Source of the DNA: Vibrio sp. VB16
Lineage (GTDB): Bacteria > Pseudomonadota > Gammaproteobacteria > Enterobacterales > Vibrionaceae
Reading direction: 5' to 3'
NCBI RefSeq assembly: GCF_015594925.2
Contig: NZ_CP087590.1
Coordinates: forward strand, 2,790,001-2,854,000
DNA length: 64,000 bases
Part shown: positions 42,524-51,737 of the stretch, piece by piece
Position numbering within the stretch: position 1 is the stretch's first letter
Layout: every line of letters begins with the position of its first letter
Made by a program: the position numbers and the translations under genes
Notes under the pieces: model-generated
Seen by the model: the letters and a program-made list of their open reading frames with translations, nothing else
What the model was told of the DNA's origin: nothing
Databases searched by the model: none

Positions 42524-43750
42524 TTAACCACCGAAGTCATCGAGTAAGATATTTTCATCTTCTACGCCGAGGTCTTTCAGCATTCCGATAACGGCTGCGT
42601 TCATCATTGGTGGACCACACATATAATATTCACAATCTTCTGGTGCGTCATGATCTTTCAAGTAGTTTTCATAAATCACGTTGTGAATAAAGCCAGTGTA
42701 TCCATCCCAATTATCTTCTTCCAATGGATCAGAAAGGGCTACGTGCCACTCAAAGTTCTCATTGTCAGCGGCTAGCTTATCGAAATCTTCAATATAGAAC
42801 ATTTCGCGCTTAGAACGCGCACCATACCAGTAAGTCATCTTACGCTTAGATTGCAGGCGTAACAGCTGATCAAAGATATGAGAACGCATTGGAGCCATAC
42901 CAGCACCACCACCGATAAAGACCATTTCATTGTCCGTTTCTTTAGCGAAGAACTCACCAAATGGACCTGAAATAGTACAGGTATCACCTGCTTTCAAAGA
43001 CCAAATATACGAAGACATAATGCCCGGTGGTACATTTGGATTATTCGGCGGCGGAGTAGCAATACGTACGTTAAGCTTAATCAAGCCTTCCTCTTCTGGG
43101 TATGAAGCCATAGAGTATGCACGGATCGAATGCTCTTTTACGATAGACTCATAGCGGAACAAATTGAACTTGTCCCAGTCTCCACGATATTCATCAGGAA
43201 CATCGAAATCCGAGTATTTTATGTGGTGAGCTTCAGCTTCAATCTGAATGTACCCACCAGCACGGAACGGTACTTCTTCACCCTCAGGGATCCTAAGTAC
43301 AAGTTCTTTAATAAAGGTCGCTTCGTTGTCATTAGAAAGAACTTCACATTCCCACTTCTTAACGCCAAAGATCTCTTCAGGTAGTTCGATATCCATGTCA
43401 GCTTTAATCGCAACCTGACAAGCTAAACGCTCACCTTCACGCGCTTCGCCTTTAGTGATGTGGTCAAGTTCTGTAGGCAGAATATCGCCACCACCAGATT
43501 TCACCTTCACACGACACTGGCCGCATGAACCACCACCGCCACAAGCGGAAGATACAAATATACCACTACCCGCCATAGCGCTGAGAAGCTTATCACCTGG
43601 AGAAGTAATGAAACTTTTTTCAGGATCGCCATTGACAGTAATTGTAACGTCACCTGATGGTACGAGCTTCGATTTAGCCATTAAAATGATTAAAACGAGT
43701 GCCAGTACGATCACGGTAAACATCACTACACCAAGAATAATGCTTTGCAT
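42524..43750 (-). CDS. nqrF: Na+-NQR subunit F (NADH-oxidising)
   Basis: NADH:ubiquinone reductase (Na+-translocating) entry subunit, 408 aa. One N-terminal helix, then a 2Fe-2S ferredoxin domain with Cys70, Cys76, Cys79 and Cys111, the same spacing as V. cholerae. FAD site RAYSMASYP; NADH site FIGGGAGMAPMRSH and YMCGPPMMNAAV. Last nqr gene before the terminator. Confidence 0.97.
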   Translation of the reverse strand: MQSIILGVVMFTVIVLALVLIILMAKSKLVPSGDVTITVNGDPEKSFITSPGDKLLSAMAGSGIFVSSACGGGGSCGQCRVKVKSGGGDILPTELDHITKGEAREGERLACQVAIKADMDIELPEEIFGVKKWECEVLSNDNEATFIKELVLRIPEGEEVPFRAGGYIQIEAEAHHIKYSDFDVPDEYRGDWDKFNLFRYESIVKEHSIRAYSMASYPEEEGLIKLNVRIATPPPNNPNVPPGIMSSYIWSLKAGDTCTISGPFGEFFAKETDNEMVFIGGGAGMAPMRSHIFDQLLRLQSKRKMTYWYGARSKREMFYIEDFDKLAADNENFEWHVALSDPLEEDNWDGYTGFIHNVIYENYLKDHDAPEDCEYYMCGPPMMNAAVIGMLKDLGVEDENILLDDFGG

Positions 43751-43785
43751 TTACTATTCCTTATTTATTGTGTCGTTTACCCGAC

Positions 43786-44382
43786 TTACAGTTGAACACC
43801 AGAGAAAGACATAAAGCCTAACGCCATCAATCCAGTAGTGATAAAAGTGATACCCAGTCCACGAAGACCTGGAGGCACGTCTGAATATTTCATTTTCTCA
43901 CGAATACCCGCTAATGCCACAATAGCCAACATCCAACCAACACCAGCACCGAAGCCGTACACGACCGATTCTGCAAAGTTGTAATCACGTTGAACCATGA
44001 ATGACACACCACCAAATATTGCACAGTTCACTGTGATAAGTGGAAGGAAGATACCCAGAGCGTTGTACAACGGAGGGAAGAAACGGTCTAACACCATCTC
44101 TAAAATCTGTACTAACGCAGCAATAACACCGATAAAGGTAATGAAGTTAAGGAAACTTAAATCCACACCCGAAACCAGCGCGCTATCTTTTAGAACGAGG
44201 TTGTACAACAAGTTGTTCGCCGGTACCGCAATGGTAAGAACAACGATAACTGCTACACCTAAACCAAAAGATGTTTTAACTTTCTTAGATACCGCCAAGA
44301 AGGTACACATACCTAAGAAGAACGAAAGTGCTAAGTTCTCGATAAAGATCGAACGAACAAGCAAACTAATATAATGTTCCAT
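43786..44382 (-). CDS. nqrE: Na+-NQR subunit E
   Basis: Membrane subunit of 198 aa with six helices, inverted-topology partner of NqrD. GMCTFLAVSKKVKTSFGLG and NCAIFGGVSFMV carry the conserved cysteines that hold the intramembrane Fe centre with NqrD. It follows nqrD by seven bases. Confidence 0.97.
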   Translation of the reverse strand: MEHYISLLVRSIFIENLALSFFLGMCTFLAVSKKVKTSFGLGVAVIVVLTIAVPANNLLYNLVLKDSALVSGVDLSFLNFITFIGVIAALVQILEMVLDRFFPPLYNALGIFLPLITVNCAIFGGVSFMVQRDYNFAESVVYGFGAGVGWMLAIVALAGIREKMKYSDVPPGLRGLGITFITTGLMALGFMSFSGVQL

Positions 44383-44389
44383 TACGACC

Positions 44390-45025
44390 TTACTCCTTCG
44401 CTTCTATTTGTTCTGGTTTAATAATTCGGATAATCCAAATCATAAAGCCAATCAAGAAGAATGCCGATGGTGCTAGTAGCATCATGCCGTTTGGCTGATA
44501 CCAACCACCTTCAGAAACCAGAGGAAGAACCTCCATTCCGAACAGTTTTCCTGAACCAAATAGTTCACGGAAGAAACCGACAGTGATAAGTACAAAACCA
44601 TAACCCAAACCGTTACCAATACCATCTAAAAAAGAAGGAATCGGTTCTGATTTCATCGCATAAGCTTCAGCGCGTCCCATTACAATACAGTTCGTAATGA
44701 TCAGACCAACAAATACCGAAAGCTGTTTAGATATATCGTATAAATATGCTTTCAAGAATTGGTCTACCACGATTACCAATGATGCGATAATCGCCATCTG
44801 CACAATGATTCGTACACTGTTTGGAATGTGGTGACGGATAAGAGAAACGAAAAAGTTCGAGAATGCCGTAACAAAAATTACCGCTATTGTCATAACAAAT
44901 GCTGTTTCAAGTTTGGTGGTTACTGCTAGTGCAGAACACACACCCAAAACCTGAAGGGCAATCGGATTATTATCTATGACCGGAGCGAAAAGATTTGATT
45001 TCATCTCTTTAACATCAATAGACAT
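44390..45025 (-). CDS. nqrD: Na+-NQR subunit D
   Basis: Membrane subunit of 211 aa with six helices. LGVCSALAVTTKLETAFVM and ITNCIVMGRAEAYAM carry the Fe-centre cysteines that match those in NqrE. The start overlaps the nqrC stop by one base (TAATG). Confidence 0.97.
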   Translation of the reverse strand: MSIDVKEMKSNLFAPVIDNNPIALQVLGVCSALAVTTKLETAFVMTIAVIFVTAFSNFFVSLIRHHIPNSVRIIVQMAIIASLVIVVDQFLKAYLYDISKQLSVFVGLIITNCIVMGRAEAYAMKSEPIPSFLDGIGNGLGYGFVLITVGFFRELFGSGKLFGMEVLPLVSEGGWYQPNGMMLLAPSAFFLIGFMIWIIRIIKPEQIEAKE

Positions 45026-45795
45026 TAGTTCAGACCTCCATCACGTACTTTAGTTAGGAAAGGACCAAAGCCCATATCACCCAACCAGAAATCAAACGTA
45101 TTTTGTACGCCATTCGCCGTCAATGTTGCACCTGAAAGACCATCAACACCGTGTTCACTGCCTGCTGGAGCGCCACCTTTAACAATCTTTATGGCTGGCT
45201 TGTGGTTCGCATCAAACAGTTTCTTACCAACGAACTGGCTACGCCAGCGTGGATTTTCAATTTCACCACCAAGTCCAGGCGTTTCACCTTGCTCATAGTA
45301 AGTGAGACCAGAAACTGTGTTACCGTCTGTCTCAACAGCAATGAATGCATACATCATTGACCAAAGGCCGTTGCCGTGAATGGGTAAAATGACTTTAGAT
45401 ACGTCGTTTCCATCTTTAACAAGATAAACAAGGCCAGTGTTGGCTCGACGAATGATCTTCGCCTCGTCTTGCTCACCCGTTAATTTCACTGACTGCTTCG
45501 AGTTCTTAGCCGCTTGACGTTGGTCATATGCGTACGCATCACCTTCGACAAAGTTACCAGAATCAAAATCAACTAAGCGTGGCTCAATATACTGAGTAAA
45601 TAGCTCTGTAATTGAACCTTCTTTATTTTCAAGTCCAGCCACCGCTACGATGTTTTTCTGTTTATCAAGAACAGCATTTGCTTGTTGTTTATCGCGTAAG
45701 AATACCGCAGCAGAAGAAACGACTACTGAGCACACCAAACTTATTGCGATGACAACAAACAGCGTTTTCTTAATGCTATCGTTTTTACTTGCCAT
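45025..45795 (-). CDS. nqrC: Na+-NQR subunit C
   Basis: Subunit of 256 aa with one N-terminal helix (about 10-32) and a periplasmic FMN domain. The covalent FMN site is Thr in DGLSGATLTANGV, the target of ApbE. The ATG at 45795 is chosen (MASKNDSIKK); the open frame extends into nqrB. It overlaps the end of nqrB by 11 bases. Confidence 0.96.
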   Translation of the reverse strand: MASKNDSIKKTLFVVIAISLVCSVVVSSAAVFLRDKQQANAVLDKQKNIVAVAGLENKEGSITELFTQYIEPRLVDFDSGNFVEGDAYAYDQRQAAKNSKQSVKLTGEQDEAKIIRRANTGLVYLVKDGNDVSKVILPIHGNGLWSMMYAFIAVETDGNTVSGLTYYEQGETPGLGGEIENPRWRSQFVGKKLFDANHKPAIKIVKGGAPAGSEHGVDGLSGATLTANGVQNTFDFWLGDMGFGPFLTKVRDGGLN

Positions 45796-47026
45796 AGCGT
45801 GCTTGCCTCCGCTTAACGTTTTTCTCGATGACAAAATAATCGAAAAGTGGTGCAAACAAGTTAGCAAATAGAATCGCCAGCATCATACCTTCTGGGTAGG
45901 CTGGGTTGACTACTCGAACAAGCACACACATCAAACCGATAAGAATGCCGTAAGCCCATTTACCTTTGTCGGTAAACGAAGCTGAAACTGGGTCTGTCGC
46001 CATGAAGAACATACCAAATGCAAAGCCACCAAGTACTAGGTGCCAGTGCCAAGGCATTGCAAACATTGCGTTTGTATCAGAGCCAATTACGTTAAATAGG
46101 AATGAAGTCGCTATCATGCCGATCATTACACCCGCAATGATACGCCATGAGGCAATACCCATATACACAATTAATGCAGCGCCTAGCATTAATGCTAGCG
46201 TTGAGACCTCACCGATAGAACCTGGAATATTCCCTAAGAATGCGTTCATCCAAGAGATAGGTTCGCCAGTTACATTGTGTATAAGTGCACCAGAACCACC
46301 ATGAGCCCATTGGCTTAGCGCCGTTGCACCAGAAAAGCCATCCGCAGCAGTCCAAACCGCATCACCCGAAATTTGAGCAGGGTAAGCGAAAAATAGGAAA
46401 GCACGACCAGCCAGTGCAGGGTTAAGGAAGTTACGACCCGTACCACCAAAGATCTCTTTAGCAACAACAACACCAAAAGTAATACCTAGTGCAGCTTGCC
46501 AAAGTGGAAGCGTCGGTGGAACAATCAGAGCAAACAAAATAGAAGTTACGAAAAAACCTTCATTTACTTCATGTTTACGAACGATACAGAAAAGTACTTC
46601 CCAAAAACCACCTACGGCGAAAACGATGCCATAAATGGGTAAGAAGTATGACGCACCAAGAAGCATCTTAGTACCCCACCCCGCATCAGCCCCAAGGCTG
46701 CCGGCGATGGCTTCTGTCACCCAGTAGTGCCAGTTTCCAGATATTACTTCTGCAAGTTGAGCACCTTCGTACATATGGTTTAGGGCAACAATCGCTTGAT
46801 GACCAGAGTTGTACATTCCCCAGAACATAGCGGGGAATACAGCAAACCACACCATGATCATGATACGTTTCAAATCAACGCTATCACGAACGTGAGAACT
46901 ACGTTGGGTTACCGTACCTGGAGTATAGAAAAGTGTTGCTGTCGCTTCGTAAAGCGGATACCACTTTTCGTATTTACCGCCCGCTTCAAAATACGGTTCG
47001 ATATCCTCAATTATCTTTTTAAGCAT
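45785..47026 (-). CDS. nqrB: Na+-NQR subunit B
   Basis: Large membrane subunit of 413 aa with about ten helices, forming the Na+ path. The covalent FMN site is in ADGFSGATALSQWAHGG; riboflavin and quinone sites are in this subunit too. GGTGRNFLNPALAGRAFLFFAYP and ATDPVSASFTDKGKW are conserved segments. It starts three bases after the nqrA stop. Confidence 0.97.
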   Translation of the reverse strand: MLKKIIEDIEPYFEAGGKYEKWYPLYEATATLFYTPGTVTQRSSHVRDSVDLKRIMIMVWFAVFPAMFWGMYNSGHQAIVALNHMYEGAQLAEVISGNWHYWVTEAIAGSLGADAGWGTKMLLGASYFLPIYGIVFAVGGFWEVLFCIVRKHEVNEGFFVTSILFALIVPPTLPLWQAALGITFGVVVAKEIFGGTGRNFLNPALAGRAFLFFAYPAQISGDAVWTAADGFSGATALSQWAHGGSGALIHNVTGEPISWMNAFLGNIPGSIGEVSTLALMLGAALIVYMGIASWRIIAGVMIGMIATSFLFNVIGSDTNAMFAMPWHWHLVLGGFAFGMFFMATDPVSASFTDKGKWAYGILIGLMCVLVRVVNPAYPEGMMLAILFANLFAPLFDYFVIEKNVKRRQARYGK

Positions 47027-47029
47027 GGA

Positions 47030-48370
47030 TTACCCTTCCTTCACTATTGTATCTAGGCAATCGCGAAGCATTTCGCCAAACTCATATTTGCCAGGACATA
47101 CATAGGTGCACAATGCCAAATCTTCTTCATCTAACTCTAGACAACCTAGACGTTGTGCACTGTCTGTGTCTCCAGCACATAGATCACGAAGTAGCAAAGT
47201 TGGTTCCATATCAAGAGGCATCACTTTTTCGTAATTACCAATCGGGACCATTGCACGTTCACCACCATTCAGAGACGTTGTCATATTAAATAACTGTCCA
47301 GTGAATAGATGACTTAAGAAAGATCGGGTTACCGAGAATTTATTTTTGCCAGGCATTGCCCAACCAAAAAATTCTTTATCACGGCCTTCACGTAATACTG
47401 AGATCTGTGTGTGATAGCGACCAAGATAGGCATGAGGGCCAGCGGCTTGAACACCAGTTAAAACAGAACCAGAAATAACACGCACTTCTCCAGGCATTAA
47501 CTCGTTGTCAACAATATCGTCTATACATGCACCCATATGCGTGCGTACAAGACGAGGGTTAGTCACAACAGGGCCACCTAAAGAGACCACGCGGTCAGTG
47601 TAGATTTCACCAGTTAGGAACAGCTTACCGAAAGCGATAACATCTTGATAATTGATACTCCAAGCCACATTTTCTGCATTTACAGGATACAGATAATGCA
47701 TATGTGTACCGACTAAGCCCGCAGGGTGAGGCCCATCAAACACATGCTCTTCAACGTTAGACTGCTCACTGCGAGGAAGGCTAGTGCCTTTCTTACAAAC
47801 AAACACCTTACCATCAGATAAATTTGCTAACAGATCAAGACCTGCAACAAATGCTTCGGATTGCTCTTTGATAATCACTTCAGGATCGGCAGCCAGTGGA
47901 TTGGAATCCATTGCTGTAACGAAAATTGCCTTGGTGTTTGAATCAACAGCAGGGACCTTGCTGAACGGACGAGTACGCAATGCAGTCCACATTCCAGAGT
48001 CAATTAGCTGCTTCTTAACTATTTCACGGTCAAGGGTTGCCAATGCTTTGGAATCAAAGCTATCAAATGTAATTTGCTCATCACCTGCAACTTCAATCAC
48101 AACAGATTGAAGCACACGTTTTGCGCCACGGTTTACTTCGATAACTTTACCACTTGCAGGAGAGGTAAATAGAACACCTAGATTCTTTTTATCTTCAAAA
48201 AGAACTTGGCCTTTCTTTACTTCATCTCCAACGCGAGTATACATCGTAGGACGCATACCAACGTACTCTTCGCCTAGCAAGGCGACTTTTTTGATGGATT
48301 TACCATCATTAATCACCTGGGCAGGAGCTCCCGAAATCGGAAGGTCTAGACCCTTTTTTATTGTAATCAT
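47030..48370 (-). CDS. nqrA: Na+-NQR subunit A
   Basis: Cytosolic, quinone-related subunit of 446 aa, first gene of nqrABCDEF. The ATG at 48370 (MITIKKGLDLPISGAP) matches the family start; the frame is open 57 bases further up without support. LLGEEYVGMRPTMYTRVGDEVKKGQ and the C-terminal LCTYVCPGKYEFG are typical. The complex is the main sodium pump of vibrios. Confidence 0.97.
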   Translation of the reverse strand: MITIKKGLDLPISGAPAQVINDGKSIKKVALLGEEYVGMRPTMYTRVGDEVKKGQVLFEDKKNLGVLFTSPASGKVIEVNRGAKRVLQSVVIEVAGDEQITFDSFDSKALATLDREIVKKQLIDSGMWTALRTRPFSKVPAVDSNTKAIFVTAMDSNPLAADPEVIIKEQSEAFVAGLDLLANLSDGKVFVCKKGTSLPRSEQSNVEEHVFDGPHPAGLVGTHMHYLYPVNAENVAWSINYQDVIAFGKLFLTGEIYTDRVVSLGGPVVTNPRLVRTHMGACIDDIVDNELMPGEVRVISGSVLTGVQAAGPHAYLGRYHTQISVLREGRDKEFFGWAMPGKNKFSVTRSFLSHLFTGQLFNMTTSLNGGERAMVPIGNYEKVMPLDMEPTLLLRDLCAGDTDSAQRLGCLELDEEDLALCTYVCPGKYEFGEMLRDCLDTIVKEG

Positions 48371-48815
48371 ACGCACTTGCACTATTTTATCGGGAAAAAG
48401 ATTCTGTTTTGCGTGACATCTACACACGACATGTTTGTGTCATTTCCCGACCGCTCACATGGGTCGAGATTGCAACATTCTATTAATTAACCCTTCACAA
48501 TACTTACAGAGAGGGTTATTAGGCTCGACAGTTTAGCATTTTTTCGAGACATGACGCCATGGGCTAAGGCACCAATGACTGTGATTTTTTTTCACCTTAC
48601 GGTCCAGAAATCGATCAAATATCAATAAGTTTGAACTTAAGCACGATTGTTAAAAATTTCAGCAACAGATCATGGAGTCAATGTTTGATTCTGATCCATT
48701 CTCTTAACATTTGACATGAGTAAGCGCTCTGCACTTGATTAAAGCTCTAATCTGTCTGTCTAAACCTTAGGTCGTCTATCTTAATAACGTGCACTGTCTT
48801 AGTCTTAGCATTAAA
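48371..48815. other. Intergenic region upstream of nqrA
   Basis: 445 bases without a gene between bolA and nqrA, expected to hold the nqr promoter on the minus strand. A seven-base inverted repeat TAACCCT (48488-48494) / AGGGTTA (48512-48518) is visible; I could not fix the promoter. No convincing small ORF or RNA gene was seen. Confidence 0.5.
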
Positions 48816-49127
48816 TTATTTTTTATTTCCGCCTAAACAGTCTGGCGTTTTTGGAATCAATCCACTTTCTATCAGCCATTCAGATTCTGTATAGGTGTGA
48901 ATAGATAACGCATGTAAACCATCTTGCAACTCTTCGGCAAGAAGTTGGTTTATCTTACGATGCCTTGCTATCAGACGTAGCCCATCAAACTCATCACTAA
49001 CCACAATGACTTTAAAATGACTTTCGGACCCAGCGGGAACATTATGCATATAACTTTCATTGACGACTTGCAGATGTTTGGGGGAAAAGGCGTTATGCAA
49101 TTTTTTTTCGATAATTTCTTGACGCAT
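48816..49127 (-). CDS. bolA: BolA family protein
   Basis: A 103-aa BolA-type protein, which partners monothiol glutaredoxin in [2Fe-2S] binding and affects morphology and stress response in E. coli. Family pattern: IEKKLHNAFSPKHLQVVNESYMHN, the SHFKVIVVSDEFDGLRLIARHRKIN core, and LQDGLHALSIHTYTESEW. Divergent from rlmG; its position before the nqr operon is conserved in Vibrio. Confidence 0.94.
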   Translation of the reverse strand: MRQEIIEKKLHNAFSPKHLQVVNESYMHNVPAGSESHFKVIVVSDEFDGLRLIARHRKINQLLAEELQDGLHALSIHTYTESEWLIESGLIPKTPDCLGGNKK

Positions 49128-49343
49128 AATCTGGTCTCTAATTTTTATTGGATTAACCGCCCTGCAAGGGCGAATATGATACTTGTCTCCAGGATAGACA
49201 TTAATACCTAATAGGGGTTATATCATGGCATTAACATCACAAAAAAACGAATAACCTTAATGGCGAACGCTAACAATAGCAACTTACTCAACCATCTGCG
49301 ATAATCTTCATCCTTTTCATTCAGTCAGACAGCCTGCAACACT

Positions 49344-50483
49344 ATGAGCGAAGCGAATACTCACCTTTCTATATTGCAAAGAGATCTGTCTCTTTTCCGT
49401 TTTCCCAAACGATCAAACGAGCCATTACAAGCTTGGGATGCGGGGGATGAATACTTAATCAATCATGTTGAAGGGTTAAATTTAACCGATGGTCTCAACG
49501 TCCTCATCTTAAATGATAATTTTGGTGCGCTTTCGTGCTGGTTTTCAGAAAAACACAATGTCACGATGATGAGCGACTCTTATATTGCTCATCAAGGTGC
49601 TTTACGAAATATTGACGTCAATAAAAACCCGCCTATTCAATGCATTGAGGCTCTAAATAACATTCCAAAAAACATTGACTTAGTTTTGTTACAAATACCG
49701 AAAAACAACCGCTTACTTACCTGGCAGTTGTACCAACTTAGGACTCAGTTAACGAAAAATTGCCCCGTTATTGCCGTGAATAGAGCCAAAGATATTCATT
49801 CCTCAACGCTTAAGTTGTTTGAGAAGTATCTTGGTATAACGACAACATCACTTGCAAAGAAAAAACATAGGTTGGTATTTAGTCAGCCAAACAGCCAACA
49901 AATTCAACTCGTCGAGTCAATTACTGAGTGGCCCGTTGACGATGAAACATTTTCACTTAAGAACTACCCAAACACCTATTCTGGTGAAAACCTAGATCTC
50001 GGTGCTCGATTGATGCTTAAGCATCTACCAAGTGACCCAACATTGAAGCATATTATTGACCTTGGTTGCGGTAATGGCGTGCTGTCGGTTAAAGCCGCTC
50101 AACTAAATCCACAGGCCAAAATAACCTGCGTGGATGAAAGTTATATGGCTTTGGCATCGGCAAAACTCAATGTAAAGAGCATAATTGAGCAATCGGATCG
50201 GTTTCAATTTATTGCTAATAATTGTCTGGATGGGTTTCGCTCAGAAAGCGCCGATTTGGTTGTCTGTAATCCGCCATTCCATCAAAACAACGCAATAACT
50301 GATCACATTGCTTGGCAGATGTTCTGTGATGCAAAGCAAGTTCTAGGTAGCAATGGAAAACTAATAGTTATTGGTAACCGCCACCTAGGCTACGATGATA
50401 AACTAGTGAGACTGTTTACTCGGTCACAAGTCAAACAAATAGCAGGCAATAATAAATTTGTTATTTTACAAGCGACTAAGTAA
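49344..50483 (+). CDS. rlmG: 23S rRNA G1835 N2-methyltransferase RlmG
   Basis: SAM-dependent methyltransferase of 379 aa, matching E. coli RlmG (YgjO) in length and layout rather than the shorter RsmC. N-terminal half is a degenerate methyltransferase-like domain (LQAWDAGDEYLI, LNDNFGALSC); the C-terminal half is catalytic, with IIDLGCGNGVLSVKA (SAM site) and VVCNPPFHQNNAITDHIAW (NPPF). It methylates G1835 of naked 23S rRNA or the large-subunit precursor. Confidence 0.93.
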   Translation: MSEANTHLSILQRDLSLFRFPKRSNEPLQAWDAGDEYLINHVEGLNLTDGLNVLILNDNFGALSCWFSEKHNVTMMSDSYIAHQGALRNIDVNKNPPIQCIEALNNIPKNIDLVLLQIPKNNRLLTWQLYQLRTQLTKNCPVIAVNRAKDIHSSTLKLFEKYLGITTTSLAKKKHRLVFSQPNSQQIQLVESITEWPVDDETFSLKNYPNTYSGENLDLGARLMLKHLPSDPTLKHIIDLGCGNGVLSVKAAQLNPQAKITCVDESYMALASAKLNVKSIIEQSDRFQFIANNCLDGFRSESADLVVCNPPFHQNNAITDHIAWQMFCDAKQVLGSNGKLIVIGNRHLGYDDKLVRLFTRSQVKQIAGNNKFVILQATK

Positions 50484-50540
50484 TTACTTATGATTGTAAA
50501 ATTCAATTTTTATTGCGTAGACATTAAAAGGACATTATTC

Positions 50541-51113
50541 ATGAAAAAACTGTTAGTTGCAGCATCCATATTATTATTGGCTGCTTGTTCCTCTTCCCCG
50601 AAGGAGCCTCAAGTTAATTTTATTCCGCAAACGACAACAAGCCAAAATAAAACCGTTGATAATCTGATGTTTTCGCTAGATAGCAAAGATGTGCGTTCAG
50701 CTCAATATGTTGCGCTTATCGATAGTGGCCGCAATAACATCCAACCTGTTCACGCAAAACAGAACATCAGAATCACATTAGAATCGGCCCTTCAAGACCA
50801 ACTTCAATCTCAAGGTTTCCGAACGTCAGTTAACAGTGAAAACAGCGTTACACTTGAAATTCAGCAACTGTTAGTAAATGTACAACACAGCATTATGTCC
50901 AATGAAATGGATGCCAAAATCACGCTGCAAATAACTGCAGAAACACCGGCTGGAAAGTTAGAAAAAATATTTAATGGTTCTGCAAGCAAAACGGGAACTT
51001 TTAGCGCCTCTGATTCTCAAATTGAACAGATTGTAAATGATGTCACGAGCTTGGTGTTAGCCGAAATAGCAAATGATACTGAACTTAATAACTATATGAA
51101 GGAGCGCTTTTAA
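50541..51113 (+). CDS. yajG: YajG family lipoprotein
   Basis: Outer-membrane lipoprotein of 190 aa from the ATG at 50541 (AAAAGGAC in front; the open frame extends 51 bases up). Lipobox LLLAAC. The mature part fits YajG/DUF4810-like sequences: ALQDQLQSQGFRTSV, then LEIQQLLVNVQ and ITLQITAETPAGK. In E. coli yajG lies between bolA and ampG, as here. Function unknown, linked to the envelope. Its stop overlaps the next gene by one base (TAATG). Confidence 0.87.
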   Translation: MKKLLVAASILLLAACSSSPKEPQVNFIPQTTTSQNKTVDNLMFSLDSKDVRSAQYVALIDSGRNNIQPVHAKQNIRITLESALQDQLQSQGFRTSVNSENSVTLEIQQLLVNVQHSIMSNEMDAKITLQITAETPAGKLEKIFNGSASKTGTFSASDSQIEQIVNDVTSLVLAEIANDTELNNYMKERF

Positions 51114-51658
51114 TGCGTAATCTGTTTATCTCTCTACTCTGTCTTTTTAGTGCCTCTGTAATGGCGGCTCCAAATGTTAACGTGGAAACGTCTGTCGGTA
51201 ACTTTACCATCGAACTTGACTCGAAAAACGCACCTATTACAACTGAAAACTTCCTAAAGTATGTCGAAGATGGCAGTTATGAAGGCACGGTATTCCACCG
51301 TATTATTCGCGGATTTATGGCGCAAGGCGGGGGTTTTGATACGGATATGAAACAAATAAAAACCTATGCTCCAATTAAGAATGAAGCGAATAACGGCCTA
51401 AAAAACAAGAAAACAACGATTGCTATGGCTAGAACGTCGGATCCTGACTCTGCTACTCGCCAATTCTTTATCAACTATGCTGACAACGATTTTCTAGATG
51501 CTTCAGAGAAAGGTGCTGGTTATGCCGTATTTGGCAAGGTAACGAAAGGTTTTGATACCATCGAAAAAATGGCAACGCAACAAACCGCGTCTATCGGTAG
51601 CTATCATGATGTCCCTGTTAAAGCTATCGTCATTACGAAAGTAACTATACAAAAGTAA
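51113..51658 (+). CDS. ppiA: Periplasmic peptidyl-prolyl cis-trans isomerase A (cyclophilin)
   Basis: Cyclophilin of 181 aa with a signal peptide ending near SVMAAPN. Core motifs: NFLKYVEDGSYEGTVFHRII, FMAQGGGFDTDM, RTSDPDSATRQFFINYADNDFLD, GYAVFGKVTKGFD. These match E. coli PpiA/PpiB; the export signal points to PpiA, a periplasmic foldase. Coupled to yajG by a one-base overlap and closed by a terminator. Confidence 0.93.
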   Translation: MRNLFISLLCLFSASVMAAPNVNVETSVGNFTIELDSKNAPITTENFLKYVEDGSYEGTVFHRIIRGFMAQGGGFDTDMKQIKTYAPIKNEANNGLKNKKTTIAMARTSDPDSATRQFFINYADNDFLDASEKGAGYAVFGKVTKGFDTIEKMATQQTASIGSYHDVPVKAIVITKVTIQK

Positions 51659-51665
51659 CTCATCT

Positions 51666-51696
51666 AAAAAGAGTCGACCATTGTCGACTCTTTTTT
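51666..51696 (+). terminator. Terminator after the cyclophilin gene
   Basis: Thirteen-base perfect stem AAAAAGAGTCGAC / GTCGACTCTTTTT, four-base loop, T run; eight bases after the stop. Confidence 0.92.
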
Positions 51697-51737
51697 ATGT
51701 CCCCTTTTCCATTCTATCCATTAACAAGGAATGTTGG

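Noticed and set aside
48601..48625. FNR/ArcA-like site upstream of nqrA (ATCAAATATCAAT)
   Set aside because: Only half of the TTGAT-N4-ATCAA pattern is present, and it lies in AT-rich sequence where such matches are frequent.
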